Shown here: piece after piece, positions 8,857 to 15,651 of the stretch
Layout: each line of letters starts with the position of its first letter
Position numbering within the stretch: position 1 is the stretch's first letter
Assembly (NCBI RefSeq): GCF_004364645.1
Contig: NZ_SOAW01000002.1
Coordinates: 310,001-374,000, forward strand
Direction of reading: 5' to 3'
DNA from: Naumannella halotolerans
GTDB lineage: Bacteria > Actinomycetota > Actinomycetes > Propionibacteriales > Propionibacteriaceae
Length of the DNA: 64,000 bases
Program-made: the position numbers and the translations under genes
The notes under the pieces: model-generated
What the model saw: the letters and a program-made list of their open reading frames with translations, nothing else
The model's database searches: none
Told to the model about the DNA's origin: nothing

Positions 8857-9071
8857 TGATGGTCTCCTTGGTCGCAAGCGGGTGTCTTCGGGGCTGTGTG
8901 GCGTTCTGGCGGGTTCGGGGGCTGGTCTGTGACCTCGGGGTCGGGTTGGGGGCTGGGATCGTCTGGGAGCAGCGCCAGGAGCCGCAGGGCGAGTGCTGTG
9001 CGTCCGGAGGTTTCGACGATCGCGGCGCAGGCGCGGATGAGGCCGCGTTCGGTGTCGGTGTAGGCGGGCAT
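8853..9071 (-). CDS. Small phage protein, Pro-rich tail
   Basis: A 72-residue protein starting MPAYTDTERGLIRACAAIVE, with one amphipathic helix followed by a proline- and aspartate-rich tail. Start and stop overlap both neighbours by 1-4 nt, which supports the frame. Function unknown. Confidence 0.7.
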   Translation of the reverse strand: MPAYTDTERGLIRACAAIVETSGRTALALRLLALLPDDPSPQPDPEVTDQPPNPPERHTAPKTPACDQGDHQ

Positions 9072-9406
9072 CAGTGGGCGGCCAGACGGTCGGCCCTGCA
9101 GCCTGCGCAGTGGTCTGCCCAGCCGCCGGGGTGGGTGGCGCATTCCTGGTCGCGGGTCGGGGGCGCCCAGGTGTCGGTGCGGATGGTGCGGCGCCAGTGC
9201 TCGTGGTCGGTGAAAGTGAGTGCCCTGGGTGTGCGGGATGCGGGGTCGAGGGCGGTGGCGATGGCGCCGTAGGCGAGGTCGGGGAGGTTGCGGTTGTGGG
9301 CGGCGACAGCGAGCGCGTCGAGGGTGGTGCGTTCGTCCCAGTCGCTGCGGATGGTGCGCAGGAGGGTGACGAGGGCGGTGGCTTGATGGCGGGTGACGGT
9401 GATCAT
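9071..9406 (-). CDS. Small phage protein, HTH-like N-terminus
   Basis: A 111-residue protein starting MITVTRHQATALVTLL. The first 60 residues are helical; the C-terminus contains two Cys and a His (ATHPGGWADHCAGCRADR) that may bind a metal. I use the internal ATG because it overlaps the preceding stop as ATGA; a longer GTG frame would run over the upstream gene. Function unknown. Confidence 0.68.
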   Translation of the reverse strand: MITVTRHQATALVTLLRTIRSDWDERTTLDALAVAAHNRNLPDLAYGAIATALDPASRTPRALTFTDHEHWRRTIRTDTWAPPTRDQECATHPGGWADHCAGCRADRLAAH

Positions 9407-9918
9407 CGAAGCGGCTCCCATCGGACGGCTCGTGCATGGCTGGTGTGCCCGCAGTCGCCGCAGGAGCCGCGGAACGGGGAGGTGGGCATCTCGGCCCTGC
9501 AGGGGTCGCATGCCCAGAACGTGTGGCCGCAGGGTGGGCAGCCGAGCCAGGCGGCGACGCGGCTGCATCCGAGGTCGTCGTAGTCGGTTTCGGTGCACTC
9601 ACAGATCGGGTCGAAGTCGAGGTGCCCGATTTGTTGCTGCCGCTGCTTGAAATCCTCGCGCGTTACAGACTGCAGGGCGGAATTTGAAGCAACCACGAGC
9701 ACTGAACCGAGGGCAGTCCGCAGTTCGGAGGGATGAGTCGTCTCGTCGACGTTCGCGGCGGCGATCTTGGTCTCGGAGAGAGACGTAACAGGAGTAGTTA
9801 GGTCTGAGTCTGAGTCTGAGTCTGACTTAGCCATCACGTTGCCATCGCTTTGCCATCGGTTTGCCATAGGCCCCGCCATGGCAGGTGCCATCGAGTTGCC
9901 ATAGCGAATGTCATGCAC
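9403..9918 (-). CDS. Phage protein with SD repeats and C-terminal zinc ribbon
   Basis: A 171-residue protein from a GTG with AAAGGGG 6 nt upstream; it overlaps the preceding gene by 8 nt. Residues 9-32 are methionine- and alanine-rich because the DNA carries seven iteron-like repeats. Four Ser-Asp pairs follow from a hexanucleotide repeat. The C-terminal 70 residues carry several Cys pairs (PICEC, GCPPCGHTFWACDPC, GSCGDCGH), consistent with one or two zinc ribbons. It pairs with the upstream replication-type gene. It may be the second half of a split replication protein. Confidence 0.65.
   Translation of the reverse strand: MHDIRYGNSMAPAMAGPMANRWQSDGNVMAKSDSDSDSDLTTPVTSLSETKIAAANVDETTHPSELRTALGSVLVVASNSALQSVTREDFKQRQQQIGHLDFDPICECTETDYDDLGCSRVAAWLGCPPCGHTFWACDPCRAEMPTSPFRGSCGDCGHTSHARAVRWEPLR
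9801..9826. repeat. Hexanucleotide direct repeat (TGAGTC)n
   Basis: About four tandem copies of TGAGTC, read on the minus strand as alternating Asp and Ser codons. It borders the iteron-like array in a locally AT-richer stretch. Such a tract can change copy number by slippage in six-base steps without breaking the frame. Confidence 0.75.
9830..9904. repeat. Iteron-like array, seven GCCAT repeats at 11-12 bp
   Basis: The pentamer GCCAT begins at 9830, 9841, 9852, 9863, 9875, 9887 and 9898. Most copies extend to TTGCCATcG or TTGCCATaG. Spacing is 11 or 12 bp, about one helical turn, and not a multiple of three. The repeat is therefore kept at the DNA level even though it lies inside a gene. 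Origins of lambdoid and plasmid replicons have similar phased iterons within or beside their initiator gene, so this is a candidate replication origin. Confidence 0.65.
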
Positions 9919-10345
9919 TTTCGACCCCTTTCACCGGGTAGCAGTGTGGGCAGTCCTTCACTCTCTGACGTCTCGGCACATGCCATCTGTTGTGCGCGCC
10001 GAGCACCCCGCTCTGCGCCTTGGACTCCCGGAACGCCTGGATCTCCGCATCTGACCGGTTCCATCGCAGGTAGTCCGTCAGGAACCACGTATCGGCATCG
10101 ACAGACTCCATGTGCCCCCGGTCGACGAGCTCCTTGATCGCAGTGCGCTTCGTCGCCAACCGGTTCAAGATCACGCTCGGAACACGGCCGTTGGATTCCT
10201 CACGACCGCAGTAGCAGATCGCTTCGATCAGCAGACGGAACGCCGAGTCGGACAGGGCAGCAACAGACCCCTTCTCCGGCATCCCCTGGTGCAACCGCAC
10301 CGTAGGCCGCCCGTCGAAGTTCGGCAGGTCTCCGCTTCTCAGCAT
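9911..10345 (-). CDS. Phage replication-type protein (HTH, N-terminal half)
   Basis: A 144-residue protein starting MLRSGDLPNFDG. The core LSDSAFRLLIEAICYCGREE and the following helices (VILNRLATKRTAIKELVDRG) look like the winged-helix N-terminal part of phage replication initiators of the gpO/DnaD-like kind. A WFLTDYLRWNRS segment and a Cys pair (DCPHC) end the protein. The ATG at 10345 has AAGGAG 5 nt upstream and overlaps the previous stop. The next gene carries the iteron-like repeats. The initiator assignment rests on these general features and on context. Confidence 0.6.
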   Translation of the reverse strand: MLRSGDLPNFDGRPTVRLHQGMPEKGSVAALSDSAFRLLIEAICYCGREESNGRVPSVILNRLATKRTAIKELVDRGHMESVDADTWFLTDYLRWNRSDAEIQAFRESKAQSGVLGAHNRWHVPRRQRVKDCPHCYPVKGVESA

Positions 10346-10608
10346 CAGTTCTCCTTCCACGAGTCGGCGAACGGCATCCCGCCGGCGACGAGTTGATCAA
10401 GTAGCAGTGACGACGCGGACCGCTGGCCGTCCTCATGCAGCGACACGACCTTCCGCAGCACCCGCATCGCCGGCTCCACATCGGCGCCCGCACTGGTTGG
10501 GCCGGCCAACTCGAGCCGGAACGCCGCCCGAACCGCATTCATCCGCGCCGACGACGACAGGGTCCGATCGAACGCCGCAACCCTCAACAGGTGAGGTGTG
10601 CCGATCAC
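10345..10608 (-). CDS. Small helical phage protein
   Basis: An 87-residue protein beginning with a GTG that overlaps the WhiB-like gene's stop as GTGA. It is predicted helical, with no Cys pairs and no recognisable motif. Function unknown. It sits between a regulator and the replication-type gene in the same operon. Confidence 0.65.
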   Translation of the reverse strand: MIGTPHLLRVAAFDRTLSSSARMNAVRAAFRLELAGPTSAGADVEPAMRVLRKVVSLHEDGQRSASSLLLDQLVAGGMPFADSWKEN

Positions 10609-10838
10609 GCCGCCCCCTTCCCGAGCAGACGGATCGGGCCCGTCTGCCCACGCTCAGGAAACACGTGCCCACCCCACGTGCCGACCTCACGGTTCTTGCG
10701 GGCATGGTGGTAGCAGGCGAAGATCTCGGCACACGACCGGCAGATCGCGAGCTGCTGCATTTCGTCGCGCCGGTCGAACAGCGGATCGTTGCGGCAGGCG
10801 GCGTTCGGCAGGTCCGGCACCGTCACGGTCAGCTTCAC
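10605..10838 (-). CDS. WhiB-like iron-sulfur transcription factor
   Basis: A 77-residue WhiB-family protein. Four cysteines fit a [4Fe-4S] cluster: NAACRNDP, then CRSC and C42 (C-x2-C-x5-C). The turn VGTWGGHVF matches the family's GVWGG motif, followed by a basic tail. Phage WhiB proteins can change host gene expression, and one (WhiBTM4) blocks host division and superinfection. The start is a GTG overlapping the preceding frame as GTGA. Without that start, the coding homology begins only about 14 residues downstream, so the assignment is robust. Confidence 0.88.
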   Translation of the reverse strand: MKLTVTVPDLPNAACRNDPLFDRRDEMQQLAICRSCAEIFACYHHARKNREVGTWGGHVFPERGQTGPIRLLGKGAA

Positions 10839-11122
10839 CGGGCGGCCGTTCTGGCGCCGGCGGCGGGCAGATTCACGGTTGCATGTCGGGCTGGTCGGCG
10901 AAGGTGACGTCGAAGCCGCAACCGCGGCCGATCGTGCGCGGCGAGCATCCGGAAGTAGCAGTCCTCGAGTTTGATGTCGGCCCGTGACGTTTCGAGCAGC
11001 GCCCACTTCCGGCTGCAGGCTTCGGTGGCCGTGCCGGTCCACTGGTAGGTGTGGATGTGCACGGTGGGGTCGGTCGGGTTGTCGTGGAATCGGTTGGTTT
11101 GGGTGACGGTGAGGATGCTCAT
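10835..11122 (-). CDS. Small phage protein, possibly frameshifted near its end
   Basis: A 95-residue open frame starting MSILTVTQTNRFHDN. The first 62 residues (to CYFRMLAA) look like normal coding sequence. The remaining 33 are arginine-rich, typical of a shadow frame. In the +1 frame the same DNA reads TIGRGCGFDVTFADQPDMQP and stops at 10873. Either the gene is frameshifted near 10,935-10,945 or translation shifts there. The start overlaps the previous stop as ATGA. Function unknown. Confidence 0.6.
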   Translation of the reverse strand: MSILTVTQTNRFHDNPTDPTVHIHTYQWTGTATEACSRKWALLETSRADIKLEDCYFRMLAAHDRPRLRLRRHLRRPARHATVNLPAAGARTAAR

Positions 11123-11514
11123 TCGGCACCGCCTGTCCTGTCGATGGCGACGCGGAGCATCTCGTCCACGTCCCACGGGTCGAAGATTCGCGTGTCGGTT
11201 TCCGGGTCGCGCCCACTGATCAACGAGTCCGCCAGTGTCCACACCCGGCCCAGCGCGGCCCGTGCCTCGTCCCGCTCAGTGGTGACCCGCTCCAACTCAT
11301 CCAGTAGCTCGGGCGCGTTGTTCACCAGCGCCACGATCAGGTCGGCGTCCTCCCGGTCAAGAATGAGCGTCGCAATCGTATCGTCCTGCTCATCCCCTAA
11401 TCGGGGTGCATGGATACTTCCCGCACCTTCCGGGGTGTGTTTCTCGTAGAACTCCCACGGCCCCGGGCTGGCGGCTGCCAGTTTGGCCCGCAGGTCCCGT
11501 ACAAGATCACTCAT
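11119..11514 (-). CDS. ead/Ea22-like phage protein
   Basis: A 131-residue protein with the pattern of ead/Ea22-like early proteins: ASPGPWEFYEK near the start, then DREDADLIVALVNNAPELL, then a coiled-coil stretch (LDELERVTTERDEARAAL). Members are common in actinophages and their function is not known. The stop overlaps the next gene's ATG. Confidence 0.8.
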   Translation of the reverse strand: MSDLVRDLRAKLAAASPGPWEFYEKHTPEGAGSIHAPRLGDEQDDTIATLILDREDADLIVALVNNAPELLDELERVTTERDEARAALGRVWTLADSLISGRDPETDTRIFDPWDVDEMLRVAIDRTGGAE

Positions 11515-11693
11515 GCTGCCCTCCTGTCGCGGATTTCGAACCGGCCACCCTCCGGCACACGCACCTCGTAGTCGTGGTGGCCGTTGTGGACCGAGTAGCG
11601 GCCCGGCGCGATCGTGCCGTGACTGATGTACGGGACAACCCAGTCGACTTCGCGGCCTGCGGCGTTGAACACGACGAACTCGCGGGCGGTCAT
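11511..11693 (-). CDS. Small phage protein, beta-rich
   Basis: A 60-residue protein starting MTAREFVVFNAAGREVDWVV, mostly short beta strands with a His/Tyr-rich middle. ATGA overlaps at both ends support the frame. Function unknown. Confidence 0.68.
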   Translation of the reverse strand: MTAREFVVFNAAGREVDWVVPYISHGTIAPGRYSVHNGHHDYEVRVPEGGRFEIRDRRAA

Positions 11694-11881
11694 GCGGTCA
11701 CGTCCTTGATCAAGACGCCACGATTGGTGCGGCCGCACGCCTTGCACCACGGCGGCTTGCCGTCCCGATGCTGCGTGGCGTCATGTGCGCCGGGGCACAC
11801 CCGATCCGTTTCGAGGAACAGCTTGCCCTCGGCACCGTCCGCCTCTTCTCGGAGATAGTCCAAATAGCTCTGATCGCTCAT
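11690..11881 (-). CDS. Small phage protein with a CxxC motif
   Basis: A 63-residue protein starting MSDQSYLDYLREEADGAEG. Cys in RVCPG, a histidine pair and the later PPWCKACGR suggest a single zinc site. It overlaps both neighbours by 4 nt. Function unknown. Confidence 0.68.
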   Translation of the reverse strand: MSDQSYLDYLREEADGAEGKLFLETDRVCPGAHDATQHRDGKPPWCKACGRTNRGVLIKDVTA

Positions 11882-12027
11882 GCCGTAACCGCCCCGACGA
11901 TGTGGATCGCAGCCCAGATCAGCGCCGCCACCACACCAAGCGCAGCGGCCAGTGCGATCAGCCAAATGGCGATCATGGCGCGGAATCCCTTGCGGAACTC
12001 GTCATCCATCCTGTTGAAGTCGTGCAT
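11878..12027 (-). CDS. Small phage membrane protein
   Basis: A 49-residue protein: a short charged N-terminus (MHDFNRMDDEFRKGFR) and one transmembrane helix over about residues 18-45. It overlaps its neighbours by 1 and 4 nt. Two small membrane proteins in a row in an early operon may be involved in exclusion or host takeover, but nothing here shows it. Confidence 0.65.
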   Translation of the reverse strand: MHDFNRMDDEFRKGFRAMIAIWLIALAAALGVVAALIWAAIHIVGAVTA

Positions 12028-12203
12028 CAGTCGTCCTGTTCGTCGATGTCGGTGTAGTCGTCCTGGGTGTTGATCACAGCCATCACCAGCACCACCAGAC
12101 CGGCGGCCGTGAGAGCTGCGGCCGCGATGGTGGCGGCGAGGATGGGCATGGCCTTCGTCATGTCGCAGCCGTTTGGGTTGTCGGGGTGGAAGCGGTTCCT
12201 CAC
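12027..12203 (-). CDS. Small phage membrane protein
   Basis: A 58-residue protein from a GTG overlapping the rusA stop as GTGA; an internal ATG at 12161 would give 44 residues. One hydrophobic helix (ILAATIAAAALTAAGLVVLV) is followed by an acidic tail rich in Asp. The overlap pattern favours the longer form. Function unknown. Confidence 0.58.
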   Translation of the reverse strand: MRNRFHPDNPNGCDMTKAMPILAATIAAAALTAAGLVVLVMAVINTQDDYTDIDEQDD

Positions 12204-12658
12204 GCTGCACCGCCGAGGGGATGGTCGTTGAGGTGTAGCTCGACCGTGATCACTGCCGCTGGCGCTCCCTCGGTGTAGACCTTCGACACGTTCAGGTGCA
12301 CCACCTGCGCGTCATCACGCCACACACCCGCATCAGTCAACGCGTCCTCCGTGGAACGAACGAGCTTCGACAAATCCGGCGTCCTGGCGCACCAGAACGG
12401 GGCCGAAGACTTCAACACCGAAGCGTTGCGGCCGGTGCCGTAATGCGACTTCGGGCGAGGCATCCAGAACACGATGGATAGGCGGATCTGTCCCTCAACA
12501 GGGGAGTTGCCGTCGATCGCGTCCAGGGCTGCGTGTTTCACTGCCTCCCGCCACGGCTTCACGTTCTTCGAGGACTCGATCATGATTCCGCGGCCGACGT
12601 GACGTTTGCTGCCTTGCGGGGCTGGGAGACCGTGGACGGTGAACTCTGTGACGATCAC
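12200..12658 (-). CDS. rusA: RusA-family Holliday junction resolvase
   Basis: A 152-residue endonuclease that cuts four-way junctions from recombination or replication. N-terminal strand TEFTVHGLPAPQGSKR, the WMPRPKSHYG segment, then the active-site pattern TPDLSKLVRSTEDALTDAGV and RDDAQVVHLNVSKVY, with the family's acidic residues. It starts at a GTG overlapping the upstream stop. With YqaJ and RecT just upstream it completes a phage recombination set. Confidence 0.9.
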   Translation of the reverse strand: MIVTEFTVHGLPAPQGSKRHVGRGIMIESSKNVKPWREAVKHAALDAIDGNSPVEGQIRLSIVFWMPRPKSHYGTGRNASVLKSSAPFWCARTPDLSKLVRSTEDALTDAGVWRDDAQVVHLNVSKVYTEGAPAAVITVELHLNDHPLGGAA

Positions 12659-13044
12659 GGCTTGACCTCCGGGCAGTCGCACGGGCCGAAGCGTCCGCAC
12701 ACCGGGCAGGCCACGCAGACGTGTGCGCCGAGCTCCAGCGCGATGGGGGTACACCCGGACCAGTGGACACCTGAATGACCGGCCGGGAGCGCACACGGGA
12801 AACACTGCCAGCCGCGCCCGAACGTGATCTTGTTGTCGCCGTGCCACTTGTTGTCGCACGGCGCCGCGCACACAGCCGTCTCCGGGTCGATGAACTCGGC
12901 AGCGAGATCACGCTCCGGGTCGAAACTCAGACCGCAGTCATAGCAGACGAAGTGGCCGCCCCCGTCGTCGGTGTCACCCGCGCAAACACCACACAGCGGT
13001 GCCTGCCATTCAGCCGCCGGCAGCGGCCTCGCATCCTGGTTCAT
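12655..13044 (-). CDS. Cys-rich zinc-finger-like phage protein
   Basis: A 129-residue protein with 15 or more cysteines in pairs: CGVCAG, CYDCG, CAAPC, CFPC, CVACPVCGRFGPCDC, plus several His. It probably holds multiple zinc ribbons, perhaps for nucleic-acid binding. The start overlaps the recT stop as ATGA. I do not recognise the family. Confidence 0.72.
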   Translation of the reverse strand: MNQDARPLPAAEWQAPLCGVCAGDTDDGGGHFVCYDCGLSFDPERDLAAEFIDPETAVCAAPCDNKWHGDNKITFGRGWQCFPCALPAGHSGVHWSGCTPIALELGAHVCVACPVCGRFGPCDCPEVKP

Positions 13045-13928
13045 GGCTTCACCGCGTCCTTCCACGGATCCTCACCAGCACCATCAACGAGCTCACCCTC
13101 GACCGGCTCGTCACCGGCCGCTGTCGCCTGAAGCACCTCACCGGTCACCTCGTCCACGTACTCGCCCTGCCCCGGCTGTACCGCCGCCGAGATCACAGTC
13201 GGGCCGGCCTCCCGGGCCGCACGCTCCGCCGCAACCTCCTGCGCCGCCCGCAACTGCTCCTTGCGGTACTCCGCCGATGTCGGCACCCACTTCGCCAACT
13301 GCCGCACAGCACTCTTCAACCACATCGCCGCCTCATGGTTCTGCCACGGCGAGTACGACGAATCAGCACCCTGCGACGACTTCTTGATCCGGTTGATCTC
13401 AGCCCGGTTCAGCACGATCACCTTCGACGTCGCACCGTCCTTCATCACCGCGTACGCGTACACCAGACGCAGCTTCCCGCGGTCATCGGAATCCCAGTTG
13501 ATCTTGTGGTCCGGCCGCTCGTCTCGGCCAGGCTGGTAGGCGAACTCGTCATGCTCGTACACGACCTCGGCGATCACCGACGACACCGCACCGGCCCTGT
13601 ACATCAGGTCAACAAGCCCCTGGTAACCAACGATCCCGAGGACCGTCGGGCGACCCTTCTCCTTCCGCGGGGTCAGATAGAACTGTTCGCTGCCGGCATC
13701 CAGTCCGAGCCGTGCCGCGTTCGACAGCGCAGCCAGGAACGCGCCGGGATCACTCGCCGCAGCCTCGGCCAGCTTCTGATCACGCCGAAGCGCACCAATC
13801 GCGACCCGCGCCCACTGGTCGGCGTTCACATGCGACGGCAGCATCGTCGCGAAGTCGTTCTTGTACTGCCCGACCAGCCCGGCCGGACTGTTGTCTCTCT
13901 GTGCCATTGCATTGCTGATGCTCGTCAT
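13041..13928 (-). CDS. recT: RecT-family single-strand annealing protein
   Basis: A 295-residue annealase that pairs complementary single strands made by its partner exonuclease. After a short N-terminus, the conserved RecT core runs from about residue 15 to 225: LPSHVNADQWARVAIGAL, an AALSNAARLGLDAGSEQFYL segment, then LGIVGYQGLVDLMYRAG and the WLKSAVRQLAKW helix. The C-terminal 70 residues are acidic and low-complexity. The ATG at 13928 follows AAGGAG and overlaps the yqaJ stop. Recombination-dependent replication is the likely role. Confidence 0.94.
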   Translation of the reverse strand: MTSISNAMAQRDNSPAGLVGQYKNDFATMLPSHVNADQWARVAIGALRRDQKLAEAAASDPGAFLAALSNAARLGLDAGSEQFYLTPRKEKGRPTVLGIVGYQGLVDLMYRAGAVSSVIAEVVYEHDEFAYQPGRDERPDHKINWDSDDRGKLRLVYAYAVMKDGATSKVIVLNRAEINRIKKSSQGADSSYSPWQNHEAAMWLKSAVRQLAKWVPTSAEYRKEQLRAAQEVAAERAAREAGPTVISAAVQPGQGEYVDEVTGEVLQATAAGDEPVEGELVDGAGEDPWKDAVKP

Positions 13929-14818
13929 GCTGCGATCTCCTTCGCATATCGGGTGAGATTCCTGGAAGCGACGACATACGGTGTGCCGTCGCCGCGGGCT
14001 TGCCTGGTCGCGATCGTGTGTCCGTCCCACACCGCGGCCTTCGCGTTGCCCATGTGGTCGGCCAATCGGGCTGTCTCCTCCGTCTTCGCCGTGTCCGCAG
14101 ACTTTGCGGCCGCGACCGCCTCCACATACGCCAACGCGACATCGTCCGGTACGTCGACGCGGACAGGCTCGATCAGCGGATGTAGCTGCTTCACCGCCTG
14201 ATAGGTGGCCGAGTGGGCATCGATGTCTGGCCGTTCACCGGCGGCGATCGAGTCAAGGAACCGGCGCCCCTCGGCGACCATCAGGTTGATATCATCGGCG
14301 TCCTGCTCGACGACGTACTCGCGGTAATCGATGCCGCGGAACAGCGCAGCAACATGGATCCGTTTCCAGCCGCCGATGTGGAGGTACCAGCGGGTTTGGG
14401 TCAGGTAGTAGGGCGGGATCTCATCCGTGCCGGGGGTGCCCCACTCGTCGTCGTACTGCGGCGCTTTGATCTCGACCGGCTCGACAGCACCGTCGGCGAA
14501 CGTGGCGACAGCATCCGGTGACGCGATCTGCCAGCCGTCGCGGAGGTACGTCAGCCCGGTTTGCAGGTTCGCCAGGGGCCGGTCTTCGGCCCACTTGGCC
14601 AAGATGACCGCTTCGAGCCGCCGACCCCATTCGGTTGCCGGCATGTCTGGTGACGGCCCGATCAGCCCGGACTTGCGATGCCACAGTGAGAACCGGGACT
14701 CCCACGGCGACAGGCCGAGTACCGCGGCGACTTCGGAGCCGCCCAGACCGGTGGCGCGCTGCTGCGCCCAGCCGTCCGAGCCCGGCGCATGCGTTGGGAT
14801 CCGTCGGGTGTCCATCAT
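13925..14818 (-). CDS. YqaJ-type viral exonuclease
   Basis: A 297-residue lambda-exonuclease-fold nuclease. Motifs: GLGGSEVAAVLGLSPW near residue 25, LEAVILAKWAED, then the metal-binding core IASPDAVATF and VEIKAPQYDDEW (Asp and Glu-x-Lys), then a TQTRWYLHIGGW helix. It resects double-stranded ends 5' to 3' for RecT. Two adjacent ATGs overlap the upstream stop; I use the first. Confidence 0.92.
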   Translation of the reverse strand: MMDTRRIPTHAPGSDGWAQQRATGLGGSEVAAVLGLSPWESRFSLWHRKSGLIGPSPDMPATEWGRRLEAVILAKWAEDRPLANLQTGLTYLRDGWQIASPDAVATFADGAVEPVEIKAPQYDDEWGTPGTDEIPPYYLTQTRWYLHIGGWKRIHVAALFRGIDYREYVVEQDADDINLMVAEGRRFLDSIAAGERPDIDAHSATYQAVKQLHPLIEPVRVDVPDDVALAYVEAVAAAKSADTAKTEETARLADHMGNAKAAVWDGHTIATRQARGDGTPYVVASRNLTRYAKEIAA

Positions 14819-14997
14819 CAGCCGCCTTCCATCTGTTGGAGCATCCGGTCCTCGGCGAGGTCGGATTCCCACGGTTCGGGGTCGTGTTCGTGGTCGGTTT
14901 CGTACCGGTCGGTGTCGTATTCGTCGGTGCCGCACCGGTGGTAGGTGCGGGCGGTCCGGGTGACGAACGTGCGGTCGCAGCGGCGGCAGAAGATCAT
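14818..14997 (-). CDS. Small zinc-ribbon phage protein
   Basis: A 59-residue protein starting MIFCRRCDRTFVTRTARTYH with a later Cys (HRCGTDEYD), consistent with one zinc finger, and a strongly acidic C-terminus. Overlaps with both neighbours support it. Confidence 0.68.
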   Translation of the reverse strand: MIFCRRCDRTFVTRTARTYHRCGTDEYDTDRYETDHEHDPEPWESDLAEDRMLQQMEGG

Positions 14998-15314
14998 GAC
15001 GCCGCCAGGTCGTCGTACCGGTCGGCGGGGATCAGCCCGTTACTGCAGGTGCTGCAGCCGGCGCCGTGGCATCGGGGGCAGGTCGCGACCCATCCGTCGC
15101 CGCCGCACAGGTGGCATTGGCCCCAGCGGGCGACACCTTCAGGGTTGTGGTCGACCTCGCCCGCGATGCAGTCAGCGGGGCATTGGACGGGCGCGGATTC
15201 GACCAGTGCGAGCCACGCCTCGGCGGTCTCTCGGCTGGCGAACCGGCCCCCGATCTGCCCGGATGGGCTGATCAGCATCCAGTCGCCGGAGAAGTGCTGC
15301 ACGATCCTGGTCAT
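14994..15314 (-). CDS. DnaJ-type zinc-finger phage protein
   Basis: A 106-residue protein. The N-terminal half has WMLISPSGQIGGRFASRETA; the C-terminal half has CHLCGGDGW, CPRCHGAG and CSTCSNG, which is the CxxCxGxG repeat of DnaJ central domains. It probably folds around two zinc ions. Similar short proteins are common in actinophage early regions, with no known role. Confidence 0.75.
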   Translation of the reverse strand: MTRIVQHFSGDWMLISPSGQIGGRFASRETAEAWLALVESAPVQCPADCIAGEVDHNPEGVARWGQCHLCGGDGWVATCPRCHGAGCSTCSNGLIPADRYDDLAAS

Positions 15315-15562
15315 GCCGCGATCCGTCCTTTCCGGGCTCCGGCGCCGACGCGCAGTTCGTCACGGTCGGCGAACAACTGGGTGGCGAGGTCGTCGCGCTG
15401 TTTCCGGCGGAGCATGCGGATCAGGTGATCGACATGCTTGTACCCGGTACGGGCGGCGATCTGCGTGGGGTGGACGCTGTCGGCGAGTAGGAACTCGACG
15501 TTCTCGATCGTGGCGTCGGCGTTGATCATCGGGCGGCGGGTGATCTTGCGGGTGGTGGTCAT
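15311..15562 (-). CDS. Small HTH phage protein
   Basis: An 83-residue basic protein. The middle (ATIENVEFLLADSVHPTQIA then ARTGYKHVDHLIRMLRR) looks like a helix-turn-helix similar to those that count as replisome or late regulators in actinophages. It overlaps both neighbours. Confidence 0.72.
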   Translation of the reverse strand: MTTTRKITRRPMINADATIENVEFLLADSVHPTQIAARTGYKHVDHLIRMLRRKQRDDLATQLFADRDELRVGAGARKGRIAA

Positions 15563-15651
15563 CAGATCGCCGCCACGAGCAGGTAGAACAGGACGAACAG
15601 CGCGGTGAGGCCGATCAGGCCGATCACGTCCAGGGCAGGGGAAGGGTTCAT
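15562..15651 (-). CDS. 29-residue membrane peptide
   Basis: A very short frame, MNPSPALDVIGLIGLTALFV plus a few hydrophobic residues, making a single transmembrane helix. It overlaps the upstream pentapeptide gene by 4 nt and the next ATG by 1 nt, the same spacing as its neighbours. That spacing is the main support. Confidence 0.55.
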   Translation of the reverse strand: MNPSPALDVIGLIGLTALFVLFYLLVAAI

